Shown here in pieces: positions 1 through 6,930 of a DNA stretch of 14,416 nt. The stretch is from positions 1-14,416 of the forward strand of contig CALALS010000093.1 in NCBI GenBank assembly GCA_937925525.1, given 5' to 3'. Made by a program: the position numbers and the translations under genes. This stretch comes from an uncultured Flavobacteriales bacterium (GTDB lineage Bacteria; Bacteroidota; Bacteroidia; Flavobacteriales_E; Vicingaceae). Positions within the stretch are counted from its first letter, which is position 1. Every line of letters starts with the position of its first letter. The notes beneath the pieces were generated by a model. The model worked only from the letters and a program-made list of their open reading frames with translations, was not told where the DNA came from and ran no database searches.

Positions 1-848
1 TTAGGAGAAACAAAGGTTTCTATTTCGTATAAGTCTTCTTTGAACTTGTTTACATCCCAATTTTGTAGCTTTTTAAAGAACTCTTTCGCATAGCTTAAAC
101 GCTGACCGGTTTGGTCTTTCGTTTTCATCTGATAGCTAATTTCTTTTTCTAATTCTGTTCTTAAATAACCTTGTGGTGCACAGTAATTGTCAATTTTACA
201 AAGTGTAATAGCCACCACATCCCAAGAAAAATAGTCCCATCTTTTTTCATCAAAATAAGCGATGTATTGTAATGCTTCATCTATCATTTTCATTACATTG
301 GTATGAAGCTCTGTTAACTTTTCAGGAGAATGCTTTTTAACCGTTGGCTCTTTTATTCTTCTAGCTTTGAATTGGTCAATAAACTCATCGTCATAGCTAT
401 CGGCATAAATACAGATGTCATACAAAATATCCCAAACTTTGTAAGGCTCACAAGTTTCTATCGGGCACTCGTACTCAAACGACAAGCTTTCACCGTTTAG
501 GTTGATGTTTACCAAATTCAGCGGTGAAAAGTTGAGTTGGGCAATTTGTCGGTATAATGGAATTGGATTTTCCGTAGGAATGAGTAGGAAAGGGGCGCTT
601 ACTTTAAACGTAGTGTCCGTTACTTTTATCTGAACAGTTACCGAGCCATGCGGAATTTCAAATTCGGTTTTATCAGCATTTCCGTATTGCTCATACAGTT
701 TTGGATTGGCATAACGAATAACGCCAATGGCTGCTTCTTTATACTTTTTGGCATCGTAATTATCCATTACGGTGGTCCAGTAGGCCACATCTACCTGACT
801 TTGATTACTCTTTAAAATAGAGGGATAGTACTTTAACGAATGATTCAT
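1..848 (-). CDS. Hypothetical protein, 3' end outside the window
   Basis: An open frame on the minus strand starts at ATG 848 and runs without a stop to the left edge, giving 282 complete codons and a partial one, so the C-terminus is missing. I do not recognise a named family. The first 130 residues look like an alpha/beta domain: helix about 19-48, then strands about 62-90, with a hydrophobic patch SAPFLLIPTE. They loosely recall YbjN or type III chaperone-like folds, which is only an impression. From about residue 135 the protein looks mostly helical and charged, with acidic and aromatic segments (YDICIYADSYDDEF) and many Lys/Glu. There is no signal peptide or membrane segment, so it is probably cytoplasmic. 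The ATG is preceded by AATTTT, with no Shine-Dalgarno, as is usual in this phylum. The left copy of the 23-bp repeat lies 70 bases upstream. The coding call is secure; the function is unknown. Confidence 0.8.
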   Translation of the reverse strand, partial: MNHSLKYYPSILKSNQSQVDVAYWTTVMDNYDAKKYKEAAIGVIRYANPKLYEQYGNADKTEFEIPHGSVTVQIKVTDTTFKVSAPFLLIPTENPIPLYRQIAQLNFSPLNLVNINLNGESLSFEYECPIETCEPYKVWDILYDICIYADSYDDEFIDQFKARRIKEPTVKKHSPEKLTELHTNVMKMIDEALQYIAYFDEKRWDYFSWDVVAITLCKIDNYCAPQGYLRTELEKEISYQMKTKDQTGQRLSYAKEFFKKLQNWDVNKFKEDLYEIETFVSP

Positions 849-876
849 AAAATTGGGTTTGGTTGACCAATTTATG

Positions 877-890
877 AAAAAGCGCTTTTT
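877..890. repeat. 14-bp perfect palindrome upstream of the 848 gene
   Basis: AAAAAGCGCTTTTT is a perfect palindrome lying 29 bases upstream of the ATG at 848, between that start and the 23-bp repeat. It could be an operator for the leftward gene or just a small A/T-rich symmetric sequence. Nothing shows which protein would bind it. Confidence 0.4.
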
Positions 891-917
891 GAATGGAAAA
901 TTGTGGAAAAGTTGGAC

Positions 918-940
918 TTATCAACAAAAAATGTTGATTA
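918..940. repeat. Left copy of a 23-bp direct repeat flanking the Fic/HTH pair
   Basis: This 23-bp sequence is identical at every base to 2155-2177, in the same orientation; the flanking bases differ at both ends. Internally it is a near-palindrome: arms TTATCAACA and TGTTGATTA around a 5-base AAAAA centre. The inner 7 bases of each arm pair perfectly. It lies 26 bases beyond the Fic stop codon, so on the minus strand it could also fold as a hairpin in the 3' end of that transcript. It could be a recombination or insertion scar, a recombinase core site, or a repeated terminator-like hairpin. Confidence 0.85.
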
Positions 941-966
941 AGTAAGCCAGACAGTAACTTATATAT

Positions 967-1563
967 TTAGCCTTTTGCAAAATCAATTAATGGTTTAATG
1001 TTACCGGTATCTGCTTTTTTTAAGGCGGTTATATATTTTCTTCTTGTTTCACTAGCTTTAATCATATTTGACTCATGCCAAGTAAATATTTCTTTACCGA
1101 ATATTGATTCAATGATTATGTCTGCCATTAATCTAGAATGCCTGCCGTTTCCATTTGGAAAACAATGAATCGATACAATTCTATGTTTGAATCTAATAGC
1201 GATTTCCTCTGGTGAATATGTTTTATTTTTAATCCAGTATTTAGTGTCATCTAACAAGTTTTTCAATTCAACTCCAATTTTTGTCCATGTTATACCAATA
1301 TTTTTCTCTACTTTCCTAAATTCTCCTGCCCACTTCCATACATCCCCATACATTTTTTTGTGTAAGTCCTTTATAAACTTTTCAGTTAAAATTTTTTCAG
1401 CACTGAACTTTCTATGAACAGTCCACTCTACGGCTTTTTCGATATTCATTTGTTCAAATTCATCCAATTCACTTTGAGTGGTAATCGACTTTATTTTAAG
1501 CCCTTCCTTTTCACCTTCATCTATGGGTGTTTGTCCATCGGTATAATTTAGTTTTAATCCCAT
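967..1563 (-). CDS. Fic-domain protein, mobile mystery protein B family
   Basis: This 198-residue protein is the downstream member of the 'mobile mystery' pair, a Fic family protein that travels with an HTH partner on plasmids and other mobile DNA. The Fic core runs from about residue 45 to 185. The active-site loop is HCFPNGNGRHSR with H133, F135, N137, N139, R141 and R144. Classical Fic AMP transferases have Asp or Glu where this protein has N137; that residue helps hold the metal-bound nucleotide, so the chemistry may differ from standard AMPylation. I see no inhibitory (S/T)xxxE(G/N) helix, so control may come from the partner. The start overlaps the end of the regulator gene by 10 bases, indicating coupled translation. 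No signal peptide is present, so it should be cytoplasmic. The family call is strong; toxin activity and target are inferred only. Confidence 0.88.
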   Translation of the reverse strand: MGLKLNYTDGQTPIDEGEKEGLKIKSITTQSELDEFEQMNIEKAVEWTVHRKFSAEKILTEKFIKDLHKKMYGDVWKWAGEFRKVEKNIGITWTKIGVELKNLLDDTKYWIKNKTYSPEEIAIRFKHRIVSIHCFPNGNGRHSRLMADIIIESIFGKEIFTWHESNMIKASETRRKYITALKKADTGNIKPLIDFAKG

Positions 1564-2015
1564 AATGATTTTCTTAGTTCTCTTTTTATTTCTTTCGCAA
1601 GATCTTTTATGGTTTTATTTATTTTATCATCACCAATACCTTGGTTTTCAAGTTTCATATTTTGATTGGTCCTCAATACTATTTTTTTTGCAAGTTTTTC
1701 GGCTTGAGTATCTATTAAATCATCAATGGTACCACTTTTTGGAATCAATGCATAAACGAGTTTTAAATCCATCGCATTTGCCACATCTTTCAGTGAATTG
1801 AGGGTAATTGTGCCGTTAGCTTCACTTTCTTCAATTCTTTTTACGCCTTGCCGAGTAATGTTTAGTTTCGTACCAAGTTGAGCTAATGTCATATTTAGCG
1901 TTTTCCTAATGGTGTTTATCCATCCTCTTTCCGGAGTCAAAACCATTCTCGCTTTTTGAAAAGGCTTAAGCTTTTCATCCAACTGTTCAATTAAAAGTCT
2001 TCGTTTGTCTCTCAT
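1554..2015 (-). CDS. HTH (XRE-type) regulator, mobile mystery protein A family
   Basis: This 153-residue protein has a helix-turn-helix region at about residues 34-90, with the recognition-helix segment in GTKLNITRQGVKRIEESEANG. Arg/Lys-rich N-terminal residues (MRDKRRLLIEQLDEKLKPF) precede it. The Trp after 'ERG', the NITRQGVKRIEESE stretch and the 'LVYALIPK' strand after the HTH match what I know of mobile mystery protein A, the obligate upstream partner of the Fic-type protein B. The last third is charged and helical and could be a dimerisation or partner-binding tail. It is probably a DNA-binding autorepressor and perhaps the antitoxin or modulator of the Fic protein. A 20-bp perfect palindrome overlaps its predicted transcription start, which fits autoregulation. 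It overlaps the Fic gene by 10 bases, forming a two-gene operon. Confidence 0.85.
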   Translation of the reverse strand: MRDKRRLLIEQLDEKLKPFQKARMVLTPERGWINTIRKTLNMTLAQLGTKLNITRQGVKRIEESEANGTITLNSLKDVANAMDLKLVYALIPKSGTIDDLIDTQAEKLAKKIVLRTNQNMKLENQGIGDDKINKTIKDLAKEIKRELRKSLWD

Positions 2016-2033
2016 GGTTATCTATTTTGAGTA

Positions 2034-2053
2034 AAATGTAAATATTTACATTT
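2034..2053. promoter_or_regulatory. 20-bp perfect palindrome, likely operator of the HTH/Fic operon
   Basis: The sequence is two inverted copies of the half-site AAATGTAAAT and is symmetric at all 20 positions. It begins just downstream of the predicted -7 box, so it would cover the transcription start. Further GTAAA/TTTAC half-sites occur at 2031-2035, 2051-2055, 2070-2075 and 2102-2107. This is the expected arrangement for an autorepressing HTH protein. Binding itself is inferred. Confidence 0.7.
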
Positions 2054-2054
2054 A

Positions 2055-2062
2055 CAAATATA
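2055..2062 (-). promoter_or_regulatory. Bacteroidota-type -7 box for the HTH/Fic operon
   Basis: On the minus strand this reads TATATTTG, an exact match to the Bacteroidota primary sigma -7 consensus TAnnTTTG. It lies 39 bases upstream of the HTH gene start codon. No clear -33 TTG element was found at the usual spacing, so the call rests on the -7 box, its position and the adjoining palindrome. Confidence 0.55.
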
Positions 2063-2154
2063 TAAAAAAGTAAACATAAATGATTACATATTTATAGATA
2101 AGTAAACTAAATTATTGACTGTGATAAACTTTTATGGCTCAGAAATACTTAGGT

Positions 2155-2177
2155 TTATCAACAAAAAATGTTGATTA
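2155..2177. repeat. Right copy of the 23-bp direct repeat
   Basis: It is identical to 918-940 and the repeat period is 1237 bases. Its last three bases (TTA) are the complement of the stop codon TAA of the DoxX-like gene. The repeat therefore begins exactly at the 3' end of that gene, a typical place for integration sites but also for terminators. A single recombination between the copies would remove the HTH/Fic pair while leaving the DoxX-like gene intact. Confidence 0.85.
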
Positions 2178-3356
2178 CCACGACCAGTCATATCCCTCTA
2201 TTGGTAATTTTTTGTAAACTGCTCTCATTTGAACCCCATTTTTTATCCCACTTAGTATTAAAGTGTCATTTTTGTCCGAAAGAAAATATGTTCCAACAAA
2301 CTCATCAACTTCTGTTGGATTACCTTCTTCGTCAAGCGCTTTATAGGTGCCGATTGTAATCGAATCTCTATTCTCATGAAAAACACAGTAAATATTCATT
2401 AAAGAATCATTTTTGTCTCTTAGACGAGTGTTACGAGAGTCGATTTTTTCGAAGTATAATTTTTTCCAATAGTTAGGTAAACTATCAAGATGAAAAAACT
2501 TATCATTATAGGAAACATCTACTATTTCATAAGCACCAAAGCATTTGCTTTTTGATTTACTAATTTCAGTTTTAACCTTTGATGCACCATAAAAACCCTT
2601 ACCAAACCTAAGAATTATAAGCCCAATGAAAAGAATTTTAAATACCAATAAAATCATCTTTGACTTTTTACCAAAATAGGAACTTGTAAGTTTTTCTTTT
2701 GCTGTACTGAAAAGAACCATTATTTCTTTTCGATAGAATAGTAAAATTCCAATATCGAAAAACAAAAACATAATGGCAAATGCTAGAGTATGATACTCAA
2801 TCTCATTAAAGATATTTAACAGAATAATATTTGCAATTACTGGAAATAAAAGGATGGCACCAATAAATGTAGTTCGTCTGAAAAGTAAAAGAATACCTGG
2901 AATTAACTCAACTAAGCCAAGAATAAATGTCTGAACGTTACTTCGACCATAATAGTACCAAGTAAGGTCAAAATCCGAAACATTTCTCAAAAGTGTATCT
3001 AGTGCGCTAAATCTAACTTGGAATTGCTTTGTAACAATTTTACAGTAACCATAAACAATAATCATTACAAATGCTAGACTATATCTCAAAATAACAATAG
3101 AAACGTATTCTAGTTTTTCAGTATTATTTTTCCGATTTGAAACGTAAATGAGTAAAAAGGAAAGTAAAATGGATACGCTAATTATAATTAAGATAATTTG
3201 GAAATAAAACTCATTGGATGGATGAGGGGTAAAAAAGTAAATATTAAAAAGTCGATAAGTTTGAATTACGTAGTCTGTTGTAACTGGAAAAATAGCCAAT
3301 ATTGCAAAGAATGTTATATAGAATAGGTAGAGATTATGACGTTTATTGTTTATCAT
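2175..3356 (-). CDS. DoxX-like integral membrane protein with C-terminal soluble domain
   Basis: This 393-residue protein has about seven hydrophobic segments, at roughly residues 8-24, 51-73, 85-105, 141-159, 164-184, 189-207 and 233-250. The middle part has the DoxX pattern: RYSLAF...YGYCKI with a following Gln, then FILGLVELIPGILLLFRRTTFIGAILL and a downstream Asn-containing helix (VIANIILLN). DoxX-like proteins lie in the inner membrane, and some are linked to quinone or oxidative-stress chemistry, but this subgroup has no assigned job. Residues 260-393 form a soluble tail with alternating strands (YEIVDVSYN, VDEFVGTYFLS, DTLILSGIKNG), which looks like a beta-barrel or lipocalin-like domain; its side of the membrane is not certain. 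The gene stands alone on the minus strand, 113 bases from mutB, and its stop codon lies in the right 23-bp repeat. Membrane nature is certain; the DoxX assignment is probable. Confidence 0.7.
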   Translation of the reverse strand: MINNKRHNLYLFYITFFAILAIFPVTTDYVIQTYRLFNIYFFTPHPSNEFYFQIILIIISVSILLSFLLIYVSNRKNNTEKLEYVSIVILRYSLAFVMIIVYGYCKIVTKQFQVRFSALDTLLRNVSDFDLTWYYYGRSNVQTFILGLVELIPGILLLFRRTTFIGAILLFPVIANIILLNIFNEIEYHTLAFAIMFLFFDIGILLFYRKEIMVLFSTAKEKLTSSYFGKKSKMILLVFKILFIGLIILRFGKGFYGASKVKTEISKSKSKCFGAYEIVDVSYNDKFFHLDSLPNYWKKLYFEKIDSRNTRLRDKNDSLMNIYCVFHENRDSITIGTYKALDEEGNPTEVDEFVGTYFLSDKNDTLILSGIKNGVQMRAVYKKLPIEGYDWSW

Positions 3357-3469
3357 AACTGAAACCTATTAATTTAAGGGATGTTTACCCACAAGCTGAT
3401 ATTTAATTAATGCAAGGTAATACGTTTTTAGAATATGATAAAATTTCCTAAAAACAAGTTTTTAACAAA

Positions 3470-5590
3470 CTAAACCTTCAACAAAATCTCTAAAATTTCC
3501 TGTGCAGCCAATGAAATTTTTGTTCCCGGGCCAAATACTCCGGCTACGCCTTTGTCAAACAAATAGTCGTAATCTTGCTGTGGTATCACACCGCCTGCAA
3601 TTACCATAATATCGGAACGGCCTAGCTTTTTTAATTCTTCAATTACTTGTGGAACTAAAGTTTTGTGTCCACCCGCTAAGGAAGAAACACCTAAAATATG
3701 TACATCGTTTTCTATGGCTTGTTTGGCCACTTCATTGGGTGTCTGGAAAAGTGGGCCAATGTCCACATCAAAACCAATATCTGCAAATGAAGTAGAAATT
3801 ACTTTTGCGCCTCTGTCATGGCCGTCTTGTCCCATTTTGGCCACCATAATTCTTGGTCGTCTGCCAAACTTTTCGGCAAATTGGTCAGCCAGTTCTTTGG
3901 CTTTATTAAAGTCTTTATCATTCATAGCAATAGAAGAATAGACGCCTGAAACCGAACGAATAGTTGCCTGATATCTACCAAACGATTTTTCCAGCGCATC
4001 TGATATTTCGCCTAAGGTAGCTCTTTCTCGGGCAGCTTCTACCGCCACTTCCAAAATATTTTCCCTTCCGCTTTTAGCTACTTCGGTAAGCTTGTCTAAT
4101 AACGTATTTACTTTTTCGTTATTTCTGGAAGCTTTTATGTTGTTAAGTCGTTCAATTTGGCTGGTTCTTACTTTTTGGTTGTCCACTTCTAAAATATCAA
4201 GCGGTGTTTCATTTTCGGTTTGAAACATGTTTACGCCCACAATAATATCTTTCCCTGAATCAATGGCAGCTTGTTTTTTGGCAGCCGCTTCTTCAATTCT
4301 CATTTTAGGAATTCCGCTTTCTATGGCTTTTGCCATTCCGCCTAATTGCTCTACTTCATCAATCAGTTGCATCGCTTTTTTAGCAATATCATAGGTTAGC
4401 TTTTCTACATAATAGGAACCTGCCCAAGGGTCAATGCTTTTGGTAATGCCTGTTTCTTCCTGAATATAAAGCTGTGTGTTTCTGGCTATTCTGGCAGAAA
4501 ATTCAGAAGGCAAAGCAATGGCTTCATCTAACGCATTGGTGTGTAAAGATTGCGTTCCGCCAAATGCTGCCGCCATAGCTTCTACACAAGTTCTGGCAAC
4601 ATTATTAAACGGGTCTTGCTCGGTTAAGCTCCAACCTGAAGTTTGGCAATGTGTTCGTAATGCTAATGATTTTTCATTTTTAGGATTAAACTGTTTTACC
4701 AGCTTTGCCCAAATCATTCTTCCGGCTCTCATTTTAGCTATTTCCATAAAATGATTCATACCAATGGCCCAAAAGAAAGAAAGTCTTGGCGCAAAATCAT
4801 CAATATCCATTCCTGCGTTTACGCCTGTTCGCAAATATTCTAAACCATCGGCAAGGGTGTAAGCTAACTCAATATCGGCAGTAGCTCCGGCTTCTTGCAT
4901 GTGATAACCGGAAATACTAATAGAATTGAATTTTGGCATTTTTTGAGAAGTGTATTCAAAAATATCGGCAATGATTTTCATGGATGGAGCAGGAGGGTAG
5001 ATGTAAGTATTTCTTACCATAAACTCCTTCAGAATATCGTTTTGGATAGTACCTGAAAGCAAACTTTTATCTACGCCTTGTTCTTCTGCAGCAACAATGT
5101 AAAACGCCATGATAGGAATTACTGCTCCGTTCATGGTCATAGAAACCGACATTTCATCCAATGGAATTTGGTCGAAAAGGATTTTCATGTCTTCCACAGA
5201 ATCTATGGCAACACCTGCTTTTCCAACATCTCCCACTACTCTTGGATGGTCAGAATCATAGCCTCTGTGAGTGGCTAAATCAAACGCAACGGATAAACCT
5301 TTTTGCCCTCCGGCTAAGTTTTTTCGATAAAAAGCATTGGATTCTTCGGCTGTAGAAAACCCGGCATATTGTCTAATTGTCCAGGGACGAGTAACATACA
5401 TAGTTGAGTATGGTCCGCCCAAATAAGGTGGAATGCCTGCAAAAAAATGATTTTGTTGTAAATCTTTTATATCAGCTAGAGTGTAGTTTGTTTTTAATGG
5501 AATTTCTGCTGTATTCCAGTCTTTTGAATTACTATTGGAATCACTAAATGCTTTAAAAATGTTTACATTTTTTAAATCCTTTCTGCTCAT
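3470..5590 (-). CDS. mutB: Methylmalonyl-CoA mutase, large (catalytic) subunit
   Basis: This 706-residue enzyme interconverts succinyl-CoA and (R)-methylmalonyl-CoA using adenosylcobalamin, in the propionate pathway of the cytoplasm. The N-terminal barrel carries TRPWTIRQYAGFSTAEESN with Y75, EFMVRNTYIYPP with R193 and ISGYHMQEAG with H230. These match Tyr89, Arg207 and His244 of the Propionibacterium enzyme at a constant offset of 14. The C-terminal cobalamin-binding domain (about 578-704) has the base-off motif D589-G-H591-D-R-G594, then VSSLAGGH and AGGVIP. All key residues are present and the length is normal. The start overlaps the mutA stop as ATGA. A complete AAAGGAGGT Shine-Dalgarno sits 6 bases before the ATG, so it is probably translated efficiently from the mutA message. 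It ends in TAG, which matters for interpreting the in-frame TAG in guaA. Confidence 0.98.
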   Translation of the reverse strand: MSRKDLKNVNIFKAFSDSNSNSKDWNTAEIPLKTNYTLADIKDLQQNHFFAGIPPYLGGPYSTMYVTRPWTIRQYAGFSTAEESNAFYRKNLAGGQKGLSVAFDLATHRGYDSDHPRVVGDVGKAGVAIDSVEDMKILFDQIPLDEMSVSMTMNGAVIPIMAFYIVAAEEQGVDKSLLSGTIQNDILKEFMVRNTYIYPPAPSMKIIADIFEYTSQKMPKFNSISISGYHMQEAGATADIELAYTLADGLEYLRTGVNAGMDIDDFAPRLSFFWAIGMNHFMEIAKMRAGRMIWAKLVKQFNPKNEKSLALRTHCQTSGWSLTEQDPFNNVARTCVEAMAAAFGGTQSLHTNALDEAIALPSEFSARIARNTQLYIQEETGITKSIDPWAGSYYVEKLTYDIAKKAMQLIDEVEQLGGMAKAIESGIPKMRIEEAAAKKQAAIDSGKDIIVGVNMFQTENETPLDILEVDNQKVRTSQIERLNNIKASRNNEKVNTLLDKLTEVAKSGRENILEVAVEAARERATLGEISDALEKSFGRYQATIRSVSGVYSSIAMNDKDFNKAKELADQFAEKFGRRPRIMVAKMGQDGHDRGAKVISTSFADIGFDVDIGPLFQTPNEVAKQAIENDVHILGVSSLAGGHKTLVPQVIEELKKLGRSDIMVIAGGVIPQQDYDYLFDKGVAGVFGPGTKISLAAQEILEILLKV

Positions 5591-6885
5591 GAGTTTACCT
5601 CCTTTGCGCTTTGGTTTAACTCATATTCCTTTGATGCCATTGGGATATCTTTTGGCTGAACTGAAGATTGGTTTTTGTTTTGATACTTATTAATACCAAC
5701 CATCACCTTTTTTCCATCCATGATATCTTTTACATTTTGGGAATGGTTTTGCTGAATTAATTGATGAACAAAACCGCTTTCCAATGCTTTAAAATAACCG
5801 CCCTTTTCTTCTATTTCGAGAACTAATTTCCAGGTTTCTTCTATCATCACTTTCGTAAGGTTTTCGATATAGTAAGCTCCGGAAGAAGCATCTTTTACTT
5901 TATCTAAAAAGCTTTCGTATTTAAGTATGTGTTGGATATTTATAGCTAATCTAACAGCTTCATTTTTGTCATTATTACTAATCGAATTATTGTTAAATCC
6001 TAGCACATTAATTTCATTACAGCCACCAATAATTGCCGCCATAGTTGAAGTAGTCGCTCTCAGTAAGTTATTATGTTCATCTGATGCGGAGAAATAATAG
6101 GAATTAGTGGTTGATAATATATGAGTTTCGGGTTTTGTAATTCCGTACTCACTACAAATTGAACTAAATAAATGTCTGAAAGCTCTGTATTTTGCTATTT
6201 CCGGAAAGAAAGATGTTCCGGTAGAAAACTGAAATGTGATTTTTTGAATGACTTCATCTAGGTTAATAGATGATAGCTTTGTCGCCTCAATATATTCTAT
6301 TAATTCGGACAGGGCAAAGGCTAATTCCTGAACTAATGTTGAGCCTATGCTTCCGTAGTTACTACCGTTTATTAAAAAAAGTTTAGAGTTGCTTTTATTC
6401 GATTTTTTAACTGCAGCAGATAAATCTTCTGAGCTGGTTGGAGAGAATAAAATGGCGTAATTTAAATTAAGATTGCTATCAGAAATAATGTCGGTTAATT
6501 GTTCAAGGTTTTTCGTGTAAAAATTGAGGTGAATAATTTCAGTTTGAATGCCGTTTAAAAGATTTTTTAAATCATTGTCTGAGTTGATTTCAACCTTAAA
6601 ACTTAAAGAATCTACTCCAAATTTTAATACTTCCAATGCTTGTTGATTGGCTTTAGAGATATCAACTTCATTAATAATCACATTGGTTAACCAGATATTA
6701 TCTTTCTTTGAAAAACTTGGAGAGTAGGTGTTATGGTTTCTTATGAATGGAGAGATTTTTAGACCTTCAAAATTCCAGTTCAAATCTTCTAAAGACTTTT
6801 TGCCTTTTAAGTCTTTTTCCACTTTAGCGAGCCAATCATTTAATGATAATGCATCGAATTCTTTAAAAATAGTATTTTCGCTCAT
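5587..6885 (-). CDS. mutA: Methylmalonyl-CoA mutase, small (non-catalytic) subunit
   Basis: This 432-residue protein is the structural partner of MutB in the heterodimeric mutase. It shows the degenerate barrel of the family: LNDWLAKVEKDLKGK near the N-terminus, TGTSFFPEIAKYRAFRHLF at about 222-240, and DASSGAYYIENLTKVMIEETWKLVLEIEEKGGYFKALESG at about 334-373. The actinobacterial type is much longer, around 600 residues or more, with a vestigial cobalamin domain. Here the sequence ends soon after KKVMVGINKYQ and has no DxHxxG motif, so that domain is absent. This short form is common in Bacteroidota to my knowledge and is not a truncation by mutation. The gene is first in a two-gene operon with mutB and diverges from the phosphatase gene across 45 bases. 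Its -7 box lies only 9 bases before the ATG. Confidence 0.93.
   Translation of the reverse strand: MSENTIFKEFDALSLNDWLAKVEKDLKGKKSLEDLNWNFEGLKISPFIRNHNTYSPSFSKKDNIWLTNVIINEVDISKANQQALEVLKFGVDSLSFKVEINSDNDLKNLLNGIQTEIIHLNFYTKNLEQLTDIISDSNLNLNYAILFSPTSSEDLSAAVKKSNKSNSKLFLINGSNYGSIGSTLVQELAFALSELIEYIEATKLSSINLDEVIQKITFQFSTGTSFFPEIAKYRAFRHLFSSICSEYGITKPETHILSTTNSYYFSASDEHNNLLRATTSTMAAIIGGCNEINVLGFNNNSISNNDKNEAVRLAINIQHILKYESFLDKVKDASSGAYYIENLTKVMIEETWKLVLEIEEKGGYFKALESGFVHQLIQQNHSQNVKDIMDGKKVMVGINKYQNKNQSSVQPKDIPMASKEYELNQSAKEVNS
5597..5605 (-). promoter_or_regulatory. Complete Shine-Dalgarno site for mutB
   Basis: On the minus strand this reads AAAGGAGGT, with 6 bases between it and the mutB ATG. 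It lies inside the last codons of mutA (Lys-Glu-Val-Asn-Ser). It is the only strong Shine-Dalgarno I found before any gene in the window; Bacteroidota genes generally lack one. Confidence 0.8.
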
Positions 6886-6894
6886 AATACATTA

Positions 6895-6902
6895 CAAAGA
6901 TA
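6895..6902 (-). promoter_or_regulatory. -7 box for the mutA-mutB operon
   Basis: The minus strand reads TATCTTTG, an exact TAnnTTTG match, with its last base 9 bases before the mutA ATG. The transcript would therefore have almost no leader. No convincing -33 element was found. Confidence 0.45.
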
Positions 6903-6930
6903 AAAATCCATTAGTTAAATAAATACTAAA

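Noticed and set aside
902..940. DnaA-box cluster or replication origin (TTTTCCACA on the minus strand and TTATCAACA)
   Set aside because: Only one or two near-matches exist, there is no dnaA or dnaN nearby, and TTATCAACA is part of the direct repeat, which recurs at 2155 without other boxes.
1187..1417. Several plus-strand open frames inside the Fic, mutB, mutA and guaA genes (and similar opposite-strand frames elsewhere)
   Set aside because: They lie opposite or out of frame with well-supported genes, have odd composition and no recognisable domains, so they are shadows.
3449..3464. Hairpin TAAAAAC-AA-GTTTTTA after mutB as a terminator
   Set aside because: The stem is almost all A/T with a 2-base loop, too weak to call; it may be chance in A/T-rich DNA.
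5587..6885. mutA as a truncated pseudogene
   Set aside because: The short form without a cobalamin domain has a conserved body, a clean stop and coupled overlap with mutB, and is typical for the phylum as far as I know.
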